Below are positions 53,743 through 64,000 of a stretch of DNA of 64,000 nucleotides, piece by piece. A program made the translations under genes and the position numbers. Under the pieces are notes generated by a model. The model worked only from the letters and a program-made list of their open reading frames with translations. It searched no databases and had not been told where the DNA came from. Positions within the stretch are counted from its first letter, which is position 1, and each line of letters opens with the position of its first letter. This DNA comes from Orientallactaga sibirica (lineage: Eukaryota > Chordata > Mammalia > Rodentia > Dipodidae), in NCBI GenBank assembly GCA_036365145.1, contig JAEOAD010000001.1, positions 104,008,001-104,072,000 on the forward strand. The letters are read 5' to 3'.

Positions 53743-55351
53743 TTTTCATAAAAATCACCTCTTTTGGTTTATTAAAAAAAGACTAGTAGGAACAAAGCCG
53801 TTAAGACTGTGCTGAGAGCTTCATAGCCTGGAAGTAAACCTTAAGCAAAGTTCATCATTTTATTTTGCAAAAAGAGCCACTTTGAAATGGTTGTGAAAGT
53901 ATTTTGTGACTTAAAATTATGTTATAACTTGAGCAGAACATTGCCCAGCAAGGTCAACCAGATCCCACTGGCTGGCTGCACAGACTTCAAGAAGTCATCT
54001 ACCTTGTTGAACTTACCACGGCTCACCTCAGGTACCTGCTTTTGAAGTCTCAGAATCTGGATTTTGTGAGGAGGACAAAAGTGCATCCAGTGACCTTGTA
54101 TTGCCTCACATTAGCCCAAGATGAAAGAGCTTGATGCAAAAACTCCAGGGCAAGCAATTTGCTAATACTGTGAGAAATAGAAATGTCCCATGGTCCAGAG
54201 CTCTCAAGCAGATTTGGCACAAGCATTCCCTGGTTGTGTACAAACCTGCGTGACCTGCCAAAAGAGAGTCCAAAGGGGCAGTCTGCTGGAAAATAAATGA
54301 TCGTGTATACTTGCTTTTTGTTGTCAGTGTCCACTACCCCTCAATCCCAGTCTTCTAACGAGGAAAGGTTTAGCTCACTAACAATCTAAGATACTTTCGC
54401 GCACTCAATCCCAGTTCTGTGCTAGCTGAGCCAGCAAAGAATAGTGAGAAAGTGGGTTGCGGTTCTCTTAAGACGCCAGAAGTTTGTCACCACTAGCTAG
54501 AGTGCTTTACACACAACTGGCTTTAATTGGAACAAGTTATCTATTCTAGTGACCATCCCATCTCAAGCAAAACCAACTACATTTAGAGGGGGTTTGAGGG
54601 GAAGCTAATCACACGTGCATATTTATTTAAATACTCCAACAGCCTTCTTATTAGTTTAAAGTAAAAGTCCCTCAAGCTAATGCCTGTTTCCAGCAGCCAA
54701 GGCACCCTTAGCAGTTACTAGATCTTGTTAAAGGCAACATACTCTCATAATCAGCTGTACTCATTACAGGGACTATGTACTTTCTGACAAGCCACAACGT
54801 ATATTGTGATCACTTCCAAGAATCTGTGGCCATCAGGCCTACATAACATTTCCTAGGCATATACATTTTGGACATCGTTTTCCAGGATAATCGAGCTCTG
54901 CCTACTCACAGCCTCTTCCCCAGTGTGGTACAATGGGATTAGGTTTTTACTTAACGAATTACAATGACGTGCCAGTTGTGTCTCTCTGGGAAGATATTCA
55001 GACTACCTTATGGAGTTTTGTGTGTCCTCAAACATTTCAGTTAGAAGTGGAATCTTAATTTAACTCTACACCTGGACATGTGTAGGTTTTGGCTATTTCA
55101 CTCTCAGAGAAGAAACTGCATTTTGAGTCGGGTCCCTTGGCCAGCTTCATGTTACATCAACAGGATAGAAACCCTTGACGGGGGTCATGACCGTTTGTCT
55201 AGCAACTGTATCTCAGCCTCACACACTTCTACCTCTTAGCTGTGGTTCTGGAGTAGACTGTGCAACCCATTCCTCCTTTGTTGTCTAGCTTCCTTTTAGG
55301 CTTTGCCAATATGAGGCTTTGGATGGGGTGGGGGAGACCAGAAGTTGCACA
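53743..55351. other. 1.6-kb unique tract, nothing recognised
   Basis: No SINE, LINE or LTR that I recognise. AT-rich runs such as 'catatttatttaaatactcc' near 54617 give no clear signal. The 94-codon minus frame (54050-54334) is unsupported. Confidence 0.45.
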
Positions 55352-55775
55352 GTATCTTAGTCCATTTTTTGTTAGTATTATAAAATGTCTGAAGCTGGAT
55401 AATTTATTTTTATTTTAAAAAGAGGTTTGTGTTTCTCATGGTTCTAGAAGTTGGTAGGCCAGCATTTGGTGATGGCTTTCTTTTGGCAGAGTAAAGGTGA
55501 TAGAGGACATCAGACAGACAGAGGTGCGTATATGTAGCCTCAGAGCCAGCACGCGCATGCACTCCTTCTCCCTCTCTGGCTCTCTTTATAAAGCCGCCAG
55601 GAGTCAATCGTGAGACTCTACCAGGGAGAGTGTTTCTAATCCTAATCACCTTCCAAAGCCTCACCTGCCAGCACCATAGCTGGATTACACGTGTCCACCT
55701 TTTTAATCTCTTACAATGAGGATTAAATTTCAATACATTAATCCTTAGGAGACACACTCAAACACATTCATAACA
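55352..55775 (-). mobile_element. MaLR-type (MLT1/MST-class) solo LTR, minus strand
   Basis: In plus orientation it reads 'tatcttagtccattttttgt', 'gaagctggataatttatttt', 'gaggtttgtgtttctcatgg', 'ctctctttataaagccgcca' and 'gaggattaaatttcaataca'. These are the reverse complement of the MaLR LTR order, with TATA and poly-A regions. The 115-codon minus frame (55410-55757) lies entirely in it. Confidence 0.8.
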
Positions 55776-56004
55776 TAACAGGAGGGAACAGCCAGGGACC
55801 TTTTGTTTACTGTTTGCAGATAGACAGCTATATTAGTAACAATTCAGGTGTTTTTAATTATTTCTATAAACCCTGAAATTTATGGTTATTATAGAATGCA
55901 ACTAAAATTTGGTAGCTCCAGAAATCTCAGGTTTAGAGCTTTACAGGGTCTAAGGCAGGTTTAACAACCTAAAAATCCAGTCCACCTCTGATTTTATAAA
56001 GGTT

Positions 56005-56363
56005 TTTTTTGTATGCGTGTGTGGTATAGGTGCATGTGTTCATATATACGTGGGCACGTGTGTGTGCATGGGTGCATATATGTGTGTGTACGTGCATGTG
56101 CGGCCAGAGGCTAATATTTGTTATCTCTCTCAATTGCTTTCCACTTTATCTTTTGAGACGGTCTCTCACTGAACCTGGAGCTCACAGATTCAGCTAGGCT
56201 AGCTACACAGCAAACCCTGGGGATTCCTTGTCTCTGCCTCCCTAGCACCAGGATTACAGGTGTGCCTCACTATACTGAGCTTTTATGTGCCTACTGGAGA
56301 TCTGAACTCAGGTCCTCGTGCGTGTAACAAGCACTTTACCACCTAAGCCATCTCCCAGGCCCT
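56005..56363 (-). repeat. B4/RSINE-like SINE, minus strand
   Basis: TG-rich left part (56010-56100), 'gagacggtctctcactgaac', 'ctagcaccaggattacaggt', 'gatctgaactcaggtcctcg' and 'ctaagccatctcccaggccc'. Confidence 0.9.
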
Positions 56364-57865
56364 ATAAAGTTTTATTGGATCACAATAGGCTTAATTCATT
56401 TATACATTGTCTATGGCTGCTTTCACACTATGACAGAGTTGAATCATTGAGACACAAGCCATATGGTCCACAAAGCCTAAAATATTTACTATCTGGATTT
56501 TATCAGAAAAAAAAATAAGAAGTTTGCCATCTGCTGATGAACAGGGTATGAAATGATCACAGCTAACTTCACAGGGAACCTTACATCTTACCTCACTCCA
56601 AGCCCATCCACTCTGCTCTCAAAGAAGACCTGTAATTAAACAACACTGAGATAAAATGCAGAACTCCATAGTGAGGGTAAGGACAAGGTTAAAAACCCTC
56701 TATTTTACCCAAAGGGTGGGGGGAACTACCATCGCTGATTAACAGTTATGATATCCCAGGAGAAAGGAAGAAGAGTGAGTCTTTGATCTTTCAAAGGCCA
56801 CAGCCATCTCAATTAGAAAAGATGCTCCTAGCCAAGGGAGAGCACTTTCATCTGCCTCCAAAACACACAGGCCGACTTTGAAGACCAGGGCAGCTTTTTG
56901 CCTTTTGGACTGTGCAAGGGACAGGTTAAAAAACAAAACAAAACAGAGGAATCCCTCACAAGGTTCTCCCATTTCTCAGAAGCAGATTAAAATCAATTTA
57001 TCTTCAATCTTGTAAAGATTCACACAATGCACTCAGCTTGGGAGTTGAGAAGAACTCAGAGGAAGCAGAACATTAAGGTGCACACCTGGAGGCACAGGGA
57101 ACCCGGCCAAAACAGCAGGATGTGCACATCTGGAAGACAAGGGCCACACGGTGCACTGAAGGAAGGCTCAGGCATTCATTGGGCAAACTGTCATTGGCTT
57201 TGAGAAAAAGAGGGGGAAAGTTGGATCCATATTTATATACACATAGTCATTCTCTCCCTCAGAGTTCCTAATCTAAGAATATGGAGGTGATCAATCATTG
57301 ACAATACCATTGTCATTACAACATCCTTTGTGGAGTGCTATAAAAAGCCCAAGCTTTTTCGACATATAAGAGCACACAGAAATCTGAGAGAGACTGAAAA
57401 GAACTTGCACAAAATACTGGAGCTGTTTTAAACAGAACTGGGAGTTTGTCAAGGCAAGACCAGTCCAAGCAGAGGAACAACTTTTCATGATGTCTAGAGG
57501 TTTCTTCACACGCCCCTAATAACCACAGCTTTCTAAGGGAGCCGGGCAATGGAAAGCAGATCAGAGAGCAACAGGGCTCACTGGGTAAAGGCATGTATAG
57601 GCCTTTAGCATCTCACTGGCATAGAGACAGGGAAAGTTCTATCTACAAACAGACTCAAGGAAATTCAGAATGACAATATTACGTACTAGACACAGGAGCA
57701 GTGGCCTCCCTTCTAGCTCTGTGATAACTCCTGAGCTTAAACGGAGCAGAGTTCCCAGAGATCCTCCTTTGCCTGCTGCTCCTGACATGTATCAGCCAAA
57801 GCTGTCTTCCTCAATGTACGGCTACATCAGCACCACTTGGGAACCTGTTGGAGATACAGATTCTT
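56364..57865. other. 1.5-kb unique tract, nothing recognised
   Basis: Overlapping short frames on both strands (for example 57291-57594, minus) without family resemblance. No repeat seen. Confidence 0.45.
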
Positions 57866-58055
57866 GGGGCCGTGGAGATGGCGAAATGGGCAAAGTCACT
57901 TCAGATCCTCAGCACCCACATGAAACAAAATGGTGACTGAATCCCAATGTACCTATGGCAATGGGAGATGAAGATGGGAATAGCCTGAAGCTCATGGTCA
58001 GCTAGAATGGCCTTCTTTGCCACCAAAATAACTAGACATTCTGTCTCAGACAAAA

Positions 58056-58199
58056 AGAGGGCTGCTAAGATGGTGCATGCTTGCAGAACCTAATGGTCTG
58101 TGTTCAGTTCCCAAGTCCCCACGGAAAGTCAGAGGCACAGTCATCACACGTGCACCTGGGGTTCATTTGCAGTGGCAGAAGGCTCTGGTATCTCTCTCC

Positions 58200-58246
<47 letters not shown>

Positions 58247-58247
58247 A
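58056..58247 (+). repeat. DIP-type SINE inside a B4, with (AAAT)n tail
   Basis: 'gggctgctaagatggtgcat', 'ctgtgttcagttcccaagtc' and 'cacctggggttcatttgcag', then 'ctctctcctaaataaata'. The tail is a 12-unit (AAAT)n microsatellite (58200-58247). Confidence 0.88.
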
Positions 58248-58318
58248 TTATAATGCAAAGAAGAAAAAAGTAAAGAGCACCAACACCCTGACTTGTCTTC
58301 TGACCACCCCATGATGCA

Positions 58319-58337
58319 TGCACACACACACACACAT

Positions 58338-58363
<26 letters not shown>
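58319..58363. repeat. (AC)n microsatellite, interrupted
   Basis: Two AC runs separated by ATCACACAC, at the 3' end of the B4 SINE. Confidence 0.92.
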
Positions 58364-58368
<5 letters not shown>

Positions 58369-58375
58369 GTAATAA

Positions 58376-59954
58376 TAATGATAAAAAGTGAGAAATACAG
58401 ATTTTCCAACAAACCCTCCATAGATTACACTGCACACCGAAATTTGAAAACCACTCGGCTACCTGGTTCTTAATCTTATCAAAGGCAGTTCAGAAACACA
58501 AAGAACTTCTTCTAGTAAGAATGAGGAGAAAGACAACCCTTCTGGCATTGTGATCACTCCAAACACAAAAGAAAGAGTTACATTGGGCAAGACAGAGAAG
58601 ATAGTAACCACAAACTAGATGCGAGTCCATGTCTGCATTTTAGGCAAGTGTTCACCCATATTTAAGCTTGTCCTTTGAGTGAAGTCTACTGCGGCTCAAG
58701 CCCACAAGGAAAGTGAGGAAGGTGAAAACTTGGTCCTACATGGTGATTGCTGTGAAAGCAGGAAAGGCCAAGTCTTACTCACAGAAACTTTTGTAGCTTA
58801 GATAACAAGAAGCCACTAAAGTTGTTTTTGTTGTTTGTCAGCATGTCGTGTAAGAAGACATGAGCATTAGAATATCATCCTGTTGGCAAGGTTAGGGTAG
58901 AACTGGCAGTGCTGGTGAGAAAAAGAGGAAGGCTCATCTCATCTTCCAGTACTTTCTCAAATCCTGTCTCCATGCACTCAGAACTACTGGAGCCGTCCAA
59001 TCTCCTCAGGTCAGTCACATTCCCATTCAGAATCCTATGTATTGGGGTCATGTCTGGTTTTTCTCTGAGGTTTTAGAGACTATCTTCCTGAAGTTGGGCC
59101 ATACCCACTGTTTCCTTCATTCAGTGCTATAACTTAAAAATAACACATGCACAGGAGATGAGAACCCAAACAAGAACCCAACAAAGGCAATTTAAAAGTG
59201 GAGTCAAATTACAGGGAACTTTCTGGAAAGAATTTTAGGACATGGTGACAGACTGGGTGTGAGAAGTGTTGGGAAGAGTTAGTGAAGGTGACTTGGATCT
59301 TTACTGTGACAGTGTTTCAAGGCAACTAACAATAAAAGGAAGGGGCTAGGGTAGAAAAAAAGTTTCAGTTTGAACTTATCTCTTGGGGAGTTTTTGTAAA
59401 ATTCACACAGAGGTATCTAATGCCATTTAATTTCTTAAACCATAGGGAGGTATGCACACAACAAACTCAAAGATGTGGTCCCATCTCCACTACTCACATC
59501 ACACAAGTGACTATGCAGATATTCACGGAACTCTAATTTCATGTAAGGAACCATAAGACACAGCAGAAGGTCTGTCTTAGTCCACATGTGTGTGTCTACA
59601 CAGCACAGGTCTGCAATATGACTCAAAAACTGGGAAGCTTTTTATATTCTTAAGACTTATTGAGATATTATTTATGGGTGCCACTAATCAACCTTGCAGA
59701 TCTCTAACTTAAAGTGAAAATTAAGCCAATGTTATAAAAAATTCATTACATCCTAGTACCCCAAGGTCATAAAGAATTAGAAGAGACAGCCAGCCATCTG
59801 ATAACATATGATGTAAATATCCTACAAATACCCCTTTGTCACAATGTCATCAAAAGTAGTGAGACAAAAAGTTGCTGGGCCCCAAAATGATGCTGTTTCC
59901 TTAATTTCTTTTTGCACAATTGACCACTTTAAAAACAAAGACTCATTCTAAGGG
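58376..59954. other. 1.6-kb unique tract, nothing recognised
   Basis: No repeat or coding signal recognised. Confidence 0.45.
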
Positions 59955-60260
59955 AGAGAGCTGGCTCTTGGAATGTGCTCTAGGAATAAGGCATTTGCTG
60001 CACAATTCTGGGTACCTTAGTTTGGATGCCTAGAATGCCCCCACCCCCAGGAAAAACCTGGAAGCCATGGTAGGTTATGTAATCCCAATATGCATACAGT
60101 GAGAAGTGAGATATAGGCAGGAGAACTTCCCAGAATCTTGTGAATGGAGCAGTGAACAACGAGAGGGCCTACCTCAAAAATGAGGTGCAAGGCAAGGGCC
60201 AATCTGAAAAGTTGCCCTCTGACCTCCACATGCAGTCTACACTCATGCATACATGTGGCT
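59955..60260 (+). repeat. B4/RSINE-like SINE (diverged)
   Basis: 'aaggcatttgctgcacaatt', 'ccatggtaggttatgtaatc', 'gagggcctacctcaaaaatg' and 'ccctctgacctccacatgca' preserve the order of the family. Confidence 0.7.
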
Positions 60261-62370
60261 CATTACCAGGGTGTAGGAGATTCACCTCTAGCCCTAGAGG
60301 TCTTTAACTGGCACTGTAAGGGAACTCATGAAAAAGGTTTTTCACCAAAGTAATGTGCCATATTCTATGTTTGTATCCTGACTCTCTTAAAGAGTATCTT
60401 CTATAATGCCCTGGCCACATGCTTGGAATACTGAATGAGTAATTAACATCAAGAATGAAAACAAGATGTCTCTATCTGCCAATAGATGACTCACTTTGTT
60501 TAAGCAGCCTCAGAGCCATGAGTTTGACCTGAGTGGATCAAAGTCTTCCATGTTGATCCCTCAATAAACCAAACACTGACATGGAGGAAGAAATAAAGCA
60601 GCTTGTTCTATTTTTTTAGGAAATCAGAAATGCGCAGTGTTTTGACCAAATAGTCCAGATGAAGAAATGCTTGCTAACAGAGATCACTCCTTAGACCAGA
60701 GTGTGGCGAGCAAAAAGGGACACCTGACCTTTTAATGAGAGGACCAGTGCCTCTAAACGCATTGTTGGAATGGCAGAAGGGTTAGGTTTTCAAGTCACTA
60801 AGGAGAAAAACAGCTTATTGTGCTGAAAAGGGTCATGTTTGGTCCTCCAATCAGGGGAAAGCTGAGGAACTGATTCTCACTGCCCTGCATTTTGTATCAA
60901 AAGCCTGCCTGATAAAAACAGTTTGGGGCTGAGGAGGATTAGGGTGAGTCAAAATGTCTGTAGTACATAAGCATATGTGATATGCCCTGAATGTTGGGGT
61001 TAAATGCTATTCTTACACAAGATGAAGAAACTATGAGATGAGTCCCTGACACAATAGAAACATTTTACGAATATGGCAGTATCGAAAAAAGCAAAGAATT
61101 GTAGCAAACCAATAGTGGGCTATCAAGAGAGAAGTAGGTCACTAGACTTGTGTATAACTCAGTGTGACATGATGATGTGACATGATGTGATTGGTGAAGG
61201 TACATGACCCACAAAGTGGCAGATGATAGCACTGTTCTGGCCATCTAGGGTTTGCCCTTTGGGCAGGAATGGAAGATAGCTGGTCCATGGTCCAGATAGG
61301 CTCTGACAGACCTGGCTGAGAGAAAGGGGCTTTGGACATCAATTTGACCCTTAGACCTTGAAATCAGGCATTGAAAACCCAACCCTAGTGGTATGGCTTT
61401 CTCTCTAATTAAGTGTTGCCCAGTGGCAAGACTGTTGTCACATCACTCAGGTTCTAAGAAAACCTGGCACACCAGACTTTCATGTCAAATCTCATGAGTT
61501 TAATATTTTGTAGACCTTGTACGGGTCAAGCAAAAAACACTCAGTTGAGTCTGTCATGGTGGGACCTTTTTCTCCTTCACCAGGCTATAAAGCTTTTCAT
61601 GGCAGAATCAGAAATCAAGAACTCCAAGTCAATGCCTGGGGGAACTGGGACATTTTCTTTTGTTGGGATTTGGGAACTGAGAATGAAAGGACATGCGCTG
61701 TCCACCAGTTGCAAGGAGAAATCTAGGCACAGGAATCTTTTGTCATTGTGAGCATTGTTTTAGGCCAAAAAGTGACTATAACAATAACCCAAAGTATTCT
61801 TGCCATGAGCTAGAGATAGACATGGGTTGGGGGTGGGGATGGGGGAAAGACCATGCAAGGAAGGGTAGGAGAGAGGGGGCATGAAAAGTTCTATTAGCAC
61901 CCCATAAGGAGCATCATAAACCACTCTCCCAGCCCCAGCTTTCCTCTTCTTCACATACACTACACTCATTCCATCATTCCAAAGCATGGCATTGCCATTC
62001 TGAGCATAAGGCAGGCATCAAGCTTCTGAATAAATAGCCCATTAATCGATGTTTTTTATTCTTTAAAGGATGCTTAAAGCTTCTCATTCATGTGTCTTGA
62101 AAGAATGGAATCATCAGGCATAGAATTTGGTGAATGGTGTGAAGAAGTGTAATGAATTGGAACAGGCTTGTGCCTCCAAGTCCCTCTCCCTGTGGCAGCC
62201 GTCCCCAGGGCACTGCCAATCAGAGGAGTTCTACTGCTAGAGTCTCTCGCTGCAAAAGGTTCTGTTTACTTTTCATATAGAAAATGGCTTCAAAGACATT
62301 TTTGGCTTTGGTTTTTCTTTGGGCAACATAAAAGTGGAGAACAAAGGAAATTCAGAACCTCTTTTCTTCT
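60261..62370. other. 2.1-kb unique tract with one G-rich run
   Basis: No repeat seen. Short frames of up to 89 codons (61482-61751) do not resemble any family. A G-quadruplex-type motif lies at 61824-61845. Confidence 0.45.
61824..61845 (+). other. G-quadruplex-prone motif in unique DNA
   Basis: Four G runs of 3, 5, 4 and 5 with loops TT, T and AT satisfy the standard G3+N1-7 pattern. Unlike the one at 22365, it is not in a LINE-1. Confidence 0.75.
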
Positions 62371-62396
62371 TCTTCTTCTTTTTTTTTTTTTTTTTC
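62362..62396. repeat. (TTC)n and poly-T tract
   Basis: Five TTC units followed by about 18 T. This could be the reverse-complement tail of a lost retroposed copy, but no body is seen. Confidence 0.85.
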
Positions 62397-62644
62397 ACTA
62401 CAGGCCACTCTGTAGATGACCTTGGTTCAGAAGTGCCTGGAAAGCTTGGGTCTGCTGCTCTGAATGTCGAATAGCTGCATGGGACATCACAAGCAGAGGC
62501 CTAGTGCTGCCTCTTCAACCAGGGCAAAGTGGAAGAAGATTCCTTCAGAGGGCCAGGAAGGAACTTCACTGAGAACAAAGATAATAAACATGTCTAAGCT
62601 CCCAGAGCCAACTCACGCTCCAATCACCCTGAATATTCTTAGTG

Positions 62645-62855
62645 TGGAGATCAGGAATCACACTGTTGGGTTTTGTGGTTTTAAATACCAGCTCTACCCC
62701 TTAGCTCTGCAATCTTGGGCAAGGTACTTAACTTCTGTAAACTTCTATGACCTCATTTATAAAGGTAAGAACACCTACTTTGCAGGGTGGCCATGAGGAC
62801 TTGACAAGATAATGTCTTTTCTCAGCACGCAGTGAACGTGAACACTGAAAGAAAC
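62645..62855 (+). repeat. MIR SINE
   Basis: 'ttaaataccagctctacccc', 'gcaatcttgggcaaggtact', 'taacttctgtaaacttctat' and 'ctttgcagggtggccatgag' match the MIR consensus closely. This is the best-preserved MIR here. Confidence 0.88.
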
Positions 62856-63499
62856 ATTAGCTGATTTTGGTATGAGGGTCATTATCATAGACATTAGTAC
62901 TTCAAGGCACCGTTCCCTGGTTTGTCCTATCACCGCTTCCTAGGGAAACTCCTTCAGTAAACAGAAGCTGTGCATCCAAAGAGCTTGTATTTAGGAGTCA
63001 GAATACTGAGAGTTTGGGGGGGGGTGTCAATATTTCAGCTAGGCAGGTGACCAACCAGGTGATCCTATGGTTATCTTAAATCTTAATTCAATCCCCTTTT
63101 TGGGGATCATATTTGCCCTTTAAAGGGATGTTGTTAAACTCTATGCTGACATTATTTCCTCGTATCAGAATACAAACATCAATCTTAGTTACGTCTACTC
63201 TGCCTTTCTATTTCATCCCTTCACCTACTCTTCAGTTCTGACTCCTAATACATACTGGGGGCAAGGCTAAGACTGCTGAGAAAGAAGGGAAGAGCAGGTA
63301 AGGAAAAAAGGAAAAGAGGGAGGGACTAAATGATTGTTTATTGGCTCAAAAATGATGTTAATATTTTTTCCCATTACAAAATTCTTCTCAATCTAATTTC
63401 TTATGATTTTAAAGAATTGATATGGACTGTTCTGAATGAACATAAGTAAATCATTTGTTATATTAAAAATAATGTTAAATTGTTGCAAATTTTCTGGCG
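62856..63499. other. unique sequence, nothing recognised
   Basis: A G run at 63017-63025 only. Confidence 0.4.
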
Positions 63500-63860
63500 A
63501 CTCCATCAGGATGCTTCAGGCACCATTAAGAAGCTTATTCATGTAACTACATAATGTTATTCCTGGGGATTTGTTCTGAGAAGTATTTGAAAATAAGGAA
63601 AAGAGTGATTATTAAATGAAATTGATCATAGCAGAATTAGGCAAAACGCTGAAAACAACCTGGATGTCCAAGAAGAGCTAGTAAATGACAGGATATTAAC
63701 TTCACGCATGGCGCTGCAGAATTAAAATGAAAGCCATGGGCTTGAGAAGCAGTATGAAAGAGCAAAATTCTGAAGTTCATAGATCATGATTACTACTATC
63801 TGAAAATAAAGCAATTATATGAACATAATGAAGCTATGGAGGATATTTCAAAATTTGATT
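63500..63860 (+). mobile_element. ancient LINE-1 ORF2 C-terminal/3' remnant
   Basis: 'gctgaaaacaacctggatgt', 'ccaagaagagctagtaaatg', 'ggcgctgcagaattaaaatg' recall the 'aaacaacctaaatgtccatc ... gcagccattaaaa' stretch of old mammalian LINE-1 ends. Heavily decayed. Confidence 0.4.
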
Positions 63861-64000
63861 TTTTTTTTTAATTAGCACACAAAGTAATGGGTGTCATAAA
63901 GACACTTTCCATGCATATAGGTCATTATAGTTTAGTTGTTCCCTCAAGTTTTTAAAATTTATCTTAAAGTTTGACATTGTTCTTTGCAATCAATAAAATT

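Larger units (their letters stand above)
57866..58375 (+). repeat. B4/RSINE-like SINE split by a DIP SINE
   Basis: The left part 'ggggccgtggagatggcgaa' to 'cattctgtctcagacaaaaa' (about 58052) resumes at about 58262 with 'aaagtaaagagcaccaacac', 'ctgacttgtcttctgaccac' and a CA-rich end. The host B4 is older than its insert. Confidence 0.85.

Noticed and set aside
55410..55757. 115-codon minus-strand frame
   Set aside because: Entirely inside a MaLR LTR; no gag or other coding sequence is attached.
1..64000. Functional tRNA, snRNA, microRNA or rRNA genes
   Set aside because: tRNA-like A and B boxes occur only in SINE heads. I saw no U6, 7SK, 5S or rRNA signature, though by-eye reading cannot exclude a diverged copy or a microRNA hairpin.

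Overview
The window looks like non-coding nuclear DNA from a myomorph rodent, most probably a dipodoid (jerboa or jumping mouse). The dominant short repeat is a tRNA-derived, B2-like SINE. It has the head GGCTGGAGAGATGGCTTAG, the body text CCAGATGCACAAGGTGG, a CT-rich stretch and an (AAATA)n tail. I recognise it from memory as the DIP-type SINE of Dipodoidea. It occurs with 7SL-derived B1, B4/RSINE-like elements, MaLR/ERVL-type LTRs, LINE-1 and old MIR copies. I found no convincing protein-coding exon, RNA gene or CpG island. Long reading frames fall inside repeats or lack any recognisable protein family, so the window is best read as intergenic or deep-intronic. The species call is inference; the repeat classes are read from the sequence.

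Layout. 0-9 kb: MIR pieces, possible LTR remnants and a dense SINE cluster at 6.3-9.0 kb. 9.0-12.2 kb: an unusually repeat-poor tract. 12.5-14.9 kb: a MIR split by stacked SINEs, then two LTRs. 15.0-17.7 kb: two LINE-1 3' ends facing opposite ways and sharing an odd direct repeat. 19-26 kb: LTRs, SINEs and a truncated LINE-1 with visible target-site duplications. 26.9-30.2 kb: an old LINE-1 riddled with co-oriented SINEs. 32.14-40.06 kb: a roughly 7.9-kb rearranged LINE-1 composite that starts with a B1, contains a 1.68-kb tandem duplication and is bounded by a perfect 12-bp direct repeat. 40.2-41.65 kb: a LINE-1 3' end on the minus strand. 43-64 kb: scattered SINEs, MIRs and LTRs separated by long unique stretches.

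There is no gene network to describe. The interest lies in retrotransposon biology. Three copies of one SINE variant carry a near-consensus CTCF core. One DIP-B1 fused SINE has its own 14-bp target-site duplication. The 32-40 kb LINE-1 composite may be a template-switch product that later duplicated internally. Coordinates of old repeats are approximate (about 10-30 bases) because no alignment program was available.
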